This document shows, piece after piece, positions 1 to 10,700 of a stretch of DNA of 11,336 nucleotides (positions within the stretch are counted from its first letter, which is position 1; the number at the start of each line of letters is the position of its first letter). The notes beneath the pieces were generated by a model that did no database searches, was not told the origin of the DNA, and saw nothing but the letters and a program-made list of their open reading frames with translations. Source of the stretch: Stramenopiles sp. TOSAG23-2 (Eukaryota > Sar); NCBI GenBank assembly GCA_900128395.1, contig LT649942.1, positions 1-11,336 on the forward strand. Direction: 5' to 3'. A program made the translations under genes and the position numbers.

Positions 1-568
1 AAATTCTGCTATCCCTAATTTCTGAAAACGTGAAATGTCAAAATTATTTTGCCATTTGATAGGAAAAATGGTATACTAGTGGAGACTAACTTTAAAAAGG
101 TATTTTCAATGTTTTTCCTTTGTTTTCATGTAATGAAATGAAAAATCCATCATCATAACAAGGAATTATAAGAATTTAGGTTGAAAATGTTGAAAATGAT
201 GAAATTTTAATGAAAATATGCGAGTTTTAATGGTATGTAGTTATAAACACGTGATTAAGGTTTTCAGCATGCTTTTTGAACAACAAAGGTTCCAAAACCA
301 TCTAATACTAATTATAGATTTTAGCAGATGATAGATGAAGTGCCCACCTGCCCACATTACAAACAACTGTATTAAAAAAATAACATCTATAAAACAACTA
401 AGACAACAATGATGTAAAAACGATTAAATGTAAAATCAATCGTTCTGTCAATTTCTTTTTAAATTGTTCTATATATTATTTGCTAATTCGATTAACGGTC
501 CATTTCATATTGCCATTTTTTTTTGTATAAGAATATATATATATATCCCACTGGTAAGAATCAAAAAC
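1..568. other. AT-rich upstream/intergenic region
   Basis: No credible coding region is visible. The stretch is strongly AT-rich, with short ATGAAA/TTGAAAATG-like imperfect repeats around 181-220. The only notable GC-rich patch is a tandem 8-mer, TGCCCACC then TGCCCACA, at 341-356. An open frame does run upstream of 569 as far as about 464, but it contains no ATG before 569 and its translation is low-complexity and hydrophobic, so I treat it as 5' untranslated or promoter sequence. I see no tRNA, rRNA or repeat element here. Confidence 0.6.
533..546 (+). promoter_or_regulatory. AT dinucleotide run just upstream of the first + ATG
   Basis: Seven AT units lie about 22 nt upstream of the ATG at 569, after a poly-T run at about 517-524. 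This could serve as a core promoter element or simply be low-complexity 5' UTR. Position is the only support, so the regulatory reading is weak. Confidence 0.2.
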
Positions 569-964
569 ATGGAAACATCACATCGTCATCATGAAAAACA
601 TAAAACGCATCCAGTAAAATTTAGTATTATACAATTTACAGGAGAGGAAAGTGGATATCCAGTCACGGAGCTTCAATATTATACGGATAATACAAAAGGA
701 TGGTTATCACCAAGATTTTGCGATTATCCTCAAGAAATGGTATTACAATTTCATCATCATTGCCGTATGAGTTCAATACAAGTTTTATCACATGAGTCAA
801 AAATTGCAAATAAAATTGAAATATTCATTTCCGATGGTAGAAATGCAGACCCGGATACATTAGAATGGACTCGTTTAGGATTTTTTACGCTTGGCGATAA
901 CGAAGATACAAAATGGCAAGCTCGTGAATTGAAAACGGTTGATGTTGCTGGACAATTACGATAA
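569..964 (+). CDS. CEP104-type N-terminal jelly-roll domain protein, truncated (131 aa)
   Basis: The start at 569 is the first ATG in a frame open from about 464 and has a good context (A at -3, G at +4). A His/Lys-rich leader (residues 1-15) precedes a domain at about 16-131. Its motifs match the conserved N-terminal galactose-binding-like jelly roll of the centrosomal/ciliary-tip protein CEP104: GWLSPRFCDYPQE (44-56), SHESKIANKIEIFISDG (74-90) and LG-x4-GDNED-x4-ARELK (103-122). In CEP104 this domain is followed by coiled coil, TOG and zinc-finger regions and the protein is about 900 residues. Here TAA at 962-964 cuts the frame right after ...DVAGQLR, before the last conserved strand (the region usually rich in HKNHVN and YNQV-type residues). 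The next ORF starts 2 nt later in the -1 frame. So this may be a genuine small protein, a first exon, or half of a gene split by a frame break. Domain identity is well supported; the gene's 3' structure is not. Confidence 0.7.
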   Translation: METSHRHHEKHKTHPVKFSIIQFTGEESGYPVTELQYYTDNTKGWLSPRFCDYPQEMVLQFHHHCRMSSIQVLSHESKIANKIEIFISDGRNADPDTLEWTRLGFFTLGDNEDTKWQARELKTVDVAGQLR

Positions 965-966
965 AT

Positions 967-1620
967 ATGGATAATGCCAAGGATGAGAAACCTGCAGCTA
1001 CAGCTGGTAATATTATAGCAAAATATATTCCAATAGATGCAGAAGATGTAAAAATCAGAAAGTTGTGGGATAAAATGGATGCAGATCAATCTGGCACTCT
1101 AAATCACGCCGAGCTTAAAGAAGGATTTAAGATGCTTGTGAAGGATTTATCTAAAGATCAAGTCACAAAATTACAAGCTGGTCTAGATAAGGACAAATCT
1201 GGTAGTGTAAATTATTTAGAATTTAAAGCGTTCTTTCAAAGGCACATAGGAAGTGGTAAGAAGAAAACAAAAGACGATGCGAAGGCTGATGAGCCACGAA
1301 CCGGAGTGCAAACCAATGAAAATACGGACAACGCGGTACCCAATCTAATTGAAATTCATGTTACAAAGGGTTCATTAGGTATACAGTTAAACAAAATACC
1401 CGGTAGAAAAACAAGCTTATTAATCAAAAAAATAGATCCAAATGGCCCATTAAAAGACAAAAAAAATTTAAAGCTTGGGTATGTGTTATATAGTGTAAAT
1501 GACGAGCAATGTTATGAGAAGACGTCGATGGAGTGTATGCGTCAACTTAAAAGTGCTGGTAGACCAATCAAATTGAAATTTTGTCCTTTGAAGAGCCTGC
1601 CTACCACACCTCGCAAATAA
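967..1620 (+). CDS. EF-hand pair plus PDZ domain protein (217 aa)
   Basis: The ATG at 967 has A at -3 and G at +4 and lies 2 nt after the preceding stop. Two canonical calcium-binding EF-hand loops are readable: residues 38-49 (DADQSGTLNHAE) and 74-85 (DKDKSGSVNYLE). Both have D, D, S, N and E at positions 1, 3, 5, 9 and 12 and the central glycine at 6, so both should bind calcium. A Lys/Asp-rich linker (about 95-125) leads to a PDZ domain at about 126-207 with a GSLGIQL carboxylate-binding loop (135-141) and a hydrophobic LKLGYVLYSVND strand/turn. No signal peptide or membrane segment is seen, so it is probably a cytosolic calcium-responsive adaptor. The frame is open upstream to 943, so it could be the C-terminal part of the preceding gene. 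That would make a jelly-roll/EF-hand/PDZ fusion, which I do not know from the CEP104 family. The domain calls are firm; whether this is an independent gene is uncertain. Confidence 0.75.
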   Translation: MDNAKDEKPAATAGNIIAKYIPIDAEDVKIRKLWDKMDADQSGTLNHAELKEGFKMLVKDLSKDQVTKLQAGLDKDKSGSVNYLEFKAFFQRHIGSGKKKTKDDAKADEPRTGVQTNENTDNAVPNLIEIHVTKGSLGIQLNKIPGRKTSLLIKKIDPNGPLKDKKNLKLGYVLYSVNDEQCYEKTSMECMRQLKSAGRPIKLKFCPLKSLPTTPRK

Positions 1621-1668
1621 ATTAAATGATAGGGAGAGACAGAGGGGAGGGTATATTTTAATTTATTT
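1615..1668. terminator. Bidirectional poly(A) signal region with a 12-bp inverted repeat
   Basis: AATAAA occurs on the + strand at 1616-1621, overlapping the TAA stop of the EF-hand/PDZ gene. On the minus strand AATAAA is at 1667-1662, about 123 nt beyond the stop of the convergent giant gene. The two signals sit in the arms of a perfect 12-bp inverted repeat (1615-1626 and 1657-1668), which flank a purine-rich loop with several GGG/GAG runs (1628-1656). Use as cleavage/polyadenylation signals on both strands is inferred from motif and position. Confidence 0.45.
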
Positions 1669-1789
1669 CGTATCATAAAAAATTATTTTTTTTTTACGAA
1701 CACTATAAATTATTACGTATTGTTGTACAATTGTACCATGTAGCATAGCTTATAACGATCTCATACGTTGTAACATTTTCTCGTGTTTT
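1621..1789. other. Convergent intergenic spacer
   Basis: This 169-bp spacer separates two convergent transcription units. It holds the distal arm of the inverted repeat, a T run at 1686-1695, and a 12-bp perfect palindrome, GTACAATTGTAC, at 1725-1736. No coding potential is visible on either strand. It probably contains the 3' UTRs of both genes. Confidence 0.6.
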
Positions 1790-4700
1790 TTACAGTACCA
1801 TCTTACTTAAGTCAAAAATATCAAGACCAAACTTTTCAATCTCTTCCACAAGTACTTCTGGCTTTCCTTCTGATGCTTTTCCAAGACCAAGGTACACATT
1901 TAAAAAGTAATTTACTAATTGTAAATCTTCTATATCATCTTGGGTCTCTGGGGGATTGCTGGTAGTTTTTAGATGATCAAAACACATACTTAATATATGC
2001 TCTTCTTTTGCCAATATATAGGCCAAACATGCACCAACTCGCCTTGAAAATTTAAACCTTTCCGTCTTTTTCTTTTCAATCATCTCAGCATCAGACTGAG
2101 GTTTTAAGCCCTCAATAGTTGCAATCGAGGGTATGATAAATGGCAAACCATATTTAATGCCTATTCCAGCACCAAATTGAAACAAAGTTGTATCATCAGC
2201 CTGTACACCCAAAACATCCCTTCTTTGGCAGTTTAATGTTTGTGATGTCAATGCATCATAATATGCTATAGGATCTTGCCACATATTTGCTTGATATCCG
2301 GTACCTAACGTTTTGTTAGAGTTCACAGATGTACTTGATACACCTTTTGTATTATCACTCATTCCCCCGTTACTCTCTTCCTTAACATCTTTCTCCGTGG
2401 CGTCATCAACTTTCTCTGAAAGATCATCGACTTTCTTTGCAGTGTCATCGACTTTTTCTTCCTCATCTTCTTCTTCCAAATCATCACTTCCAAGAACTGG
2501 TAAGGGGCCCACACCATTTTTCAAACTTCGTTTCCATTCATCGTCTAATAATTTCAATATATTAACCCATCCATCTAAACTGCCATTATCATTCTTTTTC
2601 TCATACGCCTTGAATGCCTTATTTACAATTTTAAACCACTTTTCATGACCACCCTTAGCTTTATCAATACTAGTTTCACCAGTATTGATATCTTTGAAAG
2701 AGAATGCATCTTTCAACCCGCATGCACGTTCCATGTCAGCAATTTTTAGCTTGTTTCCGCTCGACGATGCAATAAAATACTTACATGCATGTTTGACTTG
2801 ATCAGCATTTGTCAAACGTCCACTTATAATGTACGTCTTGATTTCTTGATTTTGTTGTGTCTGAAGCTGATTATATTCATTTCTATCAACCACTTTTAGC
2901 AATTTCCTTTTGTCTGGATATTTGACGTAATCTTTAGCCAACGCAAAATCTCGATTCTTCCATAGATTGTTTTTTACACTCATCATATTAAGCCGAAATT
3001 TACGATAGTTAACGATTCCTTTCTGCATCTCAACTTGGGCCATTTTGTAGTCTAGCTCATTATAATATTGTACGCCAGTAGTAACATTAACTAAATCAAT
3101 TCGATGTTTTGGTAATAAATTTATGCCAAGATAAATTTCGGCAAATACAATTGGAAAAAATTCATGTCCCGGCCCCTTAATGGTCGAGCCTTTGCTAGTG
3201 CTACTGTACTCTCTTACATTTTCTTTTAATCGTTGAGTTAATAGCTTTTTCAATTTTATTTTCCTTGTAGTGTCAAGGGTTTTTTTGGATGGTTTCTTTT
3301 CTTGTACATCTTTCACCTGAGCTTTCAATGCTTTTGGAGTTGAAGGATTTCCTTCAAAACGCAACCTCTGGAGCCTCCAATTAGCAACTAGCATCATTGC
3401 AACCGACAAAGCACCTTCATCTTTAATTTGACACTGAGAGATGTCCAAATCGGTTAATCCACCATGTTTAGAGCTAAATCGGTTATGTCGGTGACAAAGC
3501 GCCCTTGCAAGAACATGAGCCCCCCTGTTTCCAAGTGCCACACTTCGCAGCGATAAGCGTTTCATGGTTGATCTACCAGCAACACTGTGTATTAAGGCAT
3601 TTAAACCATCCATTCGACCAAAACCCTTTGTAACTAATAAGTCTGCAATATCATTTTCATCCATGATTAAGCTTTCCAAGCGACAACTACGACTACGTGG
3701 TTGAACTTCAACAACAGAACCAGGACTAATATACGTGCCTGTAAGAGAACGTATTCTATATCTTGTTTCTTTGGCTGGTACGTCTCATTATTATTACCCT
3801 CTATCAAATACTCATGTGGAACCCATTCTGACATTTCATCGTCCGTCGTCATTTGAATTTTCATGGAGCTTTCGTTACGACATGTGCCACGAAATTCTAT
3901 ATATCCTCCAGGCATCTCCTTAGATTCATCACCTTCAAATAACCCTAAGGGTACCAATTTGGACGCATAAGCGGGGTTTCGTTTGTATTTATTATATTCG
4001 GTTTTATCATAATATAGATATTCAGCTTTTGCTTGAGTTGGATCGTTCGCAATAACTACATCATCAATACGCTTAGTTATTATCTTCAAATACATTACCT
4101 GCGCCATTCCTTGCTCATTATCCCTTAAGGAACCATCGTCATTCTTTAGTATATAAGCTTGTCGGCTGTGGCGTATGCGCACACGCAAATTGTGCTTTAC
4201 CATGTAAGAGGAAGGCAAGGAAACACAGCTTCTCTCAACTATAGGATATATCTGTTCATTAGTAGTGTCGTAAATCTGCTCCCCCCATTTTTCACGCCAT
4301 TTTGCATCTGTTTTTGTCCATATGGGCATGACTTGCACATTTCTCCCATTATCAAGCTCCCGTATTACTTCACAACGAATGTATCCTGGGCGCTGCCGTC
4401 TTACAAACACAGTATCACCAGGAGAGTTACCTTCTCTCGGTTTCAATACAATTAAATCGTATGGTATACCAGCCATATAGGTTTTATCCTTCAGCTGAAC
4501 ATCTAGTGATTCGTTATAATCTACAAGGTTATAGAATGTTAGTATAGTTGCGGTTAAAAATAGCAGTAGTGTTAACAATGTCAGAATATGGTAAAGGAAT
4601 GTGGGAAATTATTTTATAATACCTACCTTTAATAATTCCAATTTGATATTGTGCAATGTTCTTCGCTAACATTAAGGCACCTAAACCTGTAATGGCATTT

Positions 4701-7700
4701 CCTCTTAAATCTAAATGCTTCATTGACGGTTGGTTAGATAACACTCGCGATAGTTTACTGACACCTTTATCACTTAAATTATTAGCGCCAAGATCCAGAG
4801 ACGTTACCGTTTGATTTGTAAACAAGCCTTTTGCCAGAGCATCGATACCATTAATACCTAGACCACACGCTCTTAAACTTAACGTAGACAACAGTGGTTG
4901 CGGTTTCAGAAATACAGACATAACCGGAGCTTTGAGGGTAGAATACTTCTTGTAAAAAGCTTTTACTTGTTCTTCAACTAGTGCATCTTTGCTCTCTTCC
5001 ACACTTTCGTCCGTATCAAAAGCTTCTGTACCCGAATTAATAGAAATACCAGTAAGCAAAACTTGTAGAGCTTTTGCACCATGTACACCTATATCCGTAT
5101 AATTCAAATTTAAATGAGTAATCAAAGAGCGACATTGCAAGAATAGCTCCACCATGGATGACTTATCAAATTCCTTCGCTTCAGCTGTTTTGACAGCTTC
5201 GACATCTTCTGCTGGCACGGTAATCGTCTTCTTGATATCCTTGCCGTCCTCTATCGCCCGTAAAGTTTTCGCTGTATCACGTCGGACGTCATAGGTACCA
5301 TCATTTACTAACATGACCGTTCCATTTTCTTTACGGTGTACCCAGCCTTTCATCCCCTCTTTTAAATGGGAAATAGCATATGGTGTAACTAATGATAAAC
5401 TTCGTTCCCATACTTTTGTTGCGCCTTCTAACACATTTATATTTTTCAACGTTGTCATTCTTCTATTAGGTGGCAATTGTCTAAGAAGCCCCACTACCCT
5501 GCGCAATGCACAGAATGCTACAAAGAACATGTGCTCTCGTGTTGAATTTTTATACTCACTATAAAAATTAGAATTCATCTTCTCAAACTCTGTTGTTTCA
5601 CTATCCGTCAGCAAGAACGAATAATTGTTGTTCCATTGCCACAATTGATCTTCTACATAAATATTATAACCACTTCTAAAGTCACCCGATCCATGCATAC
5701 GCAAAAACGTTTGCAACGTATTATTGAAGTTATTGTCTTTAACGACTTTCTCCTCGTTCCCGTAAACCGCTTTCTGAATAAAACAAATCATGGGAACAAG
5801 ATCACCATTTGCATGCTTCCATTTGGTATTAACAAATCGACCATTTTTATCGGGATTATTCACAAATTTTTTAATATTCATTAAATTATCTTGACTGACA
5901 GCCTCCTCTTTCCCCGTTTCCATGTTGTAGAACAAACACTTATGCTTCCCGAAGTTCCGAGCTTTCGACATACTTTTAATGCTATTTTTGATACTATTCG
6001 TATCCATATCATCTACACTCGTAATCAAACATTCCGCACCTTCTAAAATGAACCTGGTAAGATTTTCGGCACGCCCAACGTCATCGCTAACAGTAGAAGT
6101 GTCCTTACTCATGAAGATTTCCCATACTTGAAACTCTAGCATTGGCCTTCCGCCTTCAGATTCAACTCGTTTATACTTTTTGAACCAGGAGTCACCACCG
6201 CCATTACCACCAGCGCTTTTTTTTCTACCTTCCTCCACGTCATAATCTACCATATCACTGTATAACGAAGGCATATTACCAATATAAGGTCCTTGCAAGG
6301 TTATATTTGAGCTTGCATCAGACCACGTTTCTTGTGTTGGAGGTGGCACTTCAGTCCATGCTGATCTCTGCCTTTGTGGCTCTGATCGTAAACGATCCTC
6401 TTTTTCCTCTTTTAACATATAATATTTTCCGTTATGATATACAATATCATGTTGGTTGTACTCTCGCGACTCAATATCCGTGTTATAATTACCTTTAAAT
6501 GACAACGTACTTTCATACATTTGATTTTTGAATTGAGAAAGAAATTCTTGTGAAATCCCTCTGCCTTCGCCCTCTTCTGCCGCCATTTCTGGGTCTATTC
6601 CAAACGGATGTACAATTACAATAATTGGTATATTACTCAATTTTTGTTTGTCATAATCAGAAAGATTTCTGTTTCTAGCAAACACCCTATCGTTCTTGAA
6701 AAATTCACATGCATTATATCTATGATTTGAGTCCGAATTAGACTCATTTCTTAAATTCATGTTGTCAAATTCTATCCTATAATGGTATAGCGGAATCGGT
6801 TTTGTAACAGTTGCCTCTGGCATTTTATTTTGATTTTCGTCCTCATCCTCTAAATTCAAATCAAGGAGCTCATCCATAGATGGTATTTCTATTTTTGGAA
6901 TTTCAAGAGGTGGCATCATCTCCTCACCCAGTTGAAACGTAAAATCTAAAAGCTCATTCGTATCACTTGCAAAGGCACCGTCCGGTTTATCATATGGGAT
7001 AACGTTTAAAATAACGCAAGTTCGCAAATGGCCATCATTCCCACCAACTTTTATTGCAGCTCTGGCACCTGGTTGTGGCAAACATATTGACATAGGATCA
7101 CAATTTGTAAGTATTTCACCTGTGCTCAATAACTCGACGTCAAAGTCATATTTTATGGTTTCCATTTTGCTTACTCGTTTTGCCTTCAACATGTTCGTTC
7201 TTATAGAGTTTTTTGTATCGCTTTTGGATTTGATGCTTTCATTGATTTGTATCTTTTTCACGCTATATGACATTGGTAGTTTACACCACTTATTTTGTAA
7301 CGCTAAAGGAACGCGGATACCACTTACAGTACACTCTTTCATTTCCTGTCCAGCATACTTTCTACACCACCTTGTCCCGTACGTAAAACTAGTGGTTAAC
7401 ACTTCATCACCTGGAGCTAGCACGTAAATTTGATGTATATTTGTGCGTCCATCAATATCTAAGGTAAAACCTTTATTTTTTTTGTGTGTCTCTTGGTCGT
7501 TGTTTTCTCGCTCATCCAAATGTCGACATTCAACAGTGTATATATCTGTTTCTTTGTCATACCCAATAACATGGCCGTAAAAATAATGATATGGAAATTT
7601 TGAATCAGCTGTAAAACGGCTCCGTACATGAACCATCGCCTTATTTGTAGCCTTTAAAGTATTTGGATCAATTCCAGGATTTCTTGTTGAGTCAGCCTTA

Positions 7701-10700
7701 ACATCACCTTTAAAAATAATAGACAATAAGTTTTGTTAGTAAGAAAGTATAAAAATTTAAAGAAGTGTATTTCAGAGGTATCATATACTATTATGGATCT
7801 TGAGGTTATACTTACATGGCCATAATTTAAGTGCAGACACTTTCTCCATTGTAAAACCGTTTTCGAATCGAATGTCATACAGATATTGATATGGCATATC
7901 CGTCGGTTTGTTATGTCTTTTTACAATCTTTGCTTTATCACTTAATCGGTATCCTTCTAAATTTGGATTGGCTGGCTTCGAGTCCAAATATTTATGCACC
8001 ATTTTCAATTTACGTGCAGAAATCGCAGATATAAGATCATCTTCAGGCAATTGCGTCTGCTCCAACTCGAATTGTACTTTCAACGTATCTTTTCCAAGAG
8101 CTTGAATTTTCTGTGTCAACTTATTTTCGCTTTCATCATCGTCATCTTGATCTTCTTCTTCACCACTCATTTCTTCGCCATTCAAAAATTTATATTCGAT
8201 CTCTTTATCAATTGAAGGGAAAAGTCCATATGGACGCGAATGGGCAGGTCGAAATTCATTATTTGTACATACGTAACCATCTATTTCTGTAATATCGTAC
8301 TCCTGCAACACATGAAATGGTGGTAATGGGTAATAGGCTTGAATGTCATACCCACGCTTACAATTTTCAAATATTTTGCCAACAAGTCCCTCAAGATTTG
8401 GACAACTTGAAGTAGGTCTATCAATAATCTCCACATTATACTTCCAATGAGTAAATGGGATCAAACCAAAAATATCATGGTAAAGTCCTGGTCCTATCAT
8501 TTCTGATTTATCCCCATTTGTAATTTTTATTATTCTTGCTATTGCAATCCGTTTACCATTTTTTGGATCTTTCTCCCCAAGATCATTTAATCGTATTAAT
8601 ACATGTCGGAAATCATCCTCGTCATCAGGTATTTCATTCTCATCTTCTCGCAACATTGGATCTGGCGGGTATACACTTTCGTTATTTGCTTTGTCGTAAA
8701 GCTCCTGGTCTTCCTGTAGCAATTCCACACTGATGGCACTAAATTTTAGCTCTAATTCAGGATTTAACCAAATATCCTCGCGTCTCACGCCACTTTGTTC
8801 TTCCCCATTACCCAAGAGGAGATCGTAAGTATTATTATTTACAATACGGATACGAGACGGAACGCAAATGTCACCATAATCACGAACGCGGATAGTGTCA
8901 TTTCTTTTTAACCCGGGCATAACACGAATCCAGCTACTTTTCGCAATTGTTGTTGAGGTTGATTTACTTTCTTCCCTGTCACCAAAAGCGTTATTATCAA
9001 GTGGTAATAAATCGTCATCGAAAAATTTTTCGGTGGCATTTAACTTCAAAAGTCCTTTACCGTTTTCTTTGTCTTTTGTAAACATTACATTTTCAAACGC
9101 CTTCATACGCCTGTAGTAGTGAAACGAGTAGATTAGATTTATTATGTGGTATATAATATAAAAAGTATGTATTTATATTGAGGGTTAGTAAGAAAAAGAT
9201 ATTTTCTGAGTATTTTTGGATAATATTTAGGCGATTTATTTATTTATGTGTGTGTGTGTGTGTAATAATTAAACATACAATTGATCCCATTCATTTGTTC
9301 CAGGGCGAAGTGGTGCTGCACGCGTGTAACTTGGCGGTCCAATTTCTGTTGGTGCTTTTTTTTCTGAAAATATGACACAATCACGCTTACGTTCTAAGCT
9401 GTAGGGTAAAAAACGTTTCTTAATAGCATACATATCCAATTCAATCTTTTCATCTCCCACGTCATCCTTATTTTTACTATTGGTATTATTCTCATCTTTT
9501 TCTATCACGGCAAATCCACCTTCCGTGAATCCTTGATCCAATCCACCAAATTGCAATGCAAGACGATTTACGTTGTAGCTTATACAGCCATCATGATGAA
9601 TAATATCATGAACACTTCGCTGCATTCCTTCTTGTTGATCTAAACCAGCACCTTTTGGTTTACGAATATCCAATACTATTCCTTCATACTCATCTTGCCT
9701 TTTCAGGTTGCTCTCAATAACATCAGCATCTTCCGCACGAGCTGCAAGAACTTTAGCCTGGCGCATCTCCATATGGCGTTTTAGCTCTTTCATCCAAGGA
9801 TTACTCCCTCTCCTTGTCACGCGCAAGTTAGCCAATAAATACTTTAACGGCACTGGGTACACGACACCTTCATGGTCTTGTGGTGTTAAGGAAACACTTT
9901 CAATACCTTCGGCTTCGAATACAGAGATTCCGAAGCCAATCCCAGCAGCCCCACCATTTAACTTGCGTTTTTCCATATATAGTTTTTTCAAATCTATTTT
10001 CAATTGTCGCTTTAATTCATCTGCTTTGGAATCAAAGTCATCATTTTTCGCTGGTATGAAACTTTTTTCATCTTCGATCCATATTAAAAATACAAAACAG
10101 CGTGATTGCTGATCCCACCATGAATCTTTTTCCGTTTGACTTTCGGCATCATTTAAACGCACGATATACGATTTTTTTCGCAATCCTAAATTTAATATTT
10201 TACACGTCGCTATTGTATCAATCAACTCACCCACAGAGACCAAACGAGTTCCAAATGCATTTTTTACTTCAATCATAACTTTCGCAACAATACTTCCAGC
10301 AGGCACAAAAACTTTCACATCAGAGACCAAAGGTACTAATCTTTCCCTAGCATTTAATCCCGCAGTGAAGAACCCATGATCCTTTCTTCTGCCCATTTCG
10401 ATTTTTGACGCCAAGCGAATCACCTTTTGTCGAATATTCTTCTTCTTTTTATTACTGTTACTACTTACGCCAAATCCTTCTTTTGCTAAATTATCTGATA
10501 CACCAAATTTTTTTTCCATGAGAGATAATTTACAATCATTTTTTTCCTCATCATGAAAGGAACACGAAGATGATGGTACGCCAGGGAGAAATTCACCATT
10601 ATTCAGCATTACATTGAATGTATGATTTGGTGCACGTGCAACTAAAATTTGGACAGCTTGAAAGACTTTTAATCCTTCACTCCCGCCGCCTAAAGATAAT

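Noticed and set aside
328-338. 11-mer ATGATAGATGA shared with 11321-11331
   Set aside because: Low-complexity AT-rich word at two distant sites in opposite gene orientation; chance is a sufficient explanation.
938-970. Programmed -1 frameshift or Euplotes-type AAA-TAA shift between the + ORFs
   Set aside because: No X-XXY-YYZ slippery heptamer occurs in the 19-nt overlap, and the codon before TAA is CGA, not AAA.
757-1089. Minus-strand 110-residue frame across the two + genes
   Set aside because: It is antisense to clear CEP104-like and EF-hand coding sequence, and its translation is low-complexity.
1801-1806. Potential donor GTAAGA 14 nt before the giant gene's stop
   Set aside because: No convincing downstream exon exists; a spliced product would have to run into the 3' spacer and the convergent gene.
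2313-2648. Ser/Phe-rich + strand frame opposite the acidic region of the giant gene
   Set aside because: It is the antisense shadow of the Glu/Asp/Lys-rich linker and has no domain features.
2655-2735. Possible EF-hand near KNDNGSLDG (residues about 2750-2760)
   Set aside because: The loop lacks the acidic residues at positions 1 and 12 of a canonical EF-hand, so the match is too degenerate to annotate.
3667-3738. Hydrophobic valine-rich tail ending at 3667
   Set aside because: It results from reading through intron 4 in the wrong frame; the spliced frame reads TYISPGSVVEVQPRS.
4529-4578. Apparent signal peptide (MLTLLLFLTATIL) at the start of a minus-strand frame
   Set aside because: It is translated intron 3; splicing at the TACTAAC-containing intron removes it.
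7654-7878. Short minus-strand frame crossing intron 2
   Set aside because: Out-of-frame shadow spanning the exon 2/intron 2/exon 3 boundary.
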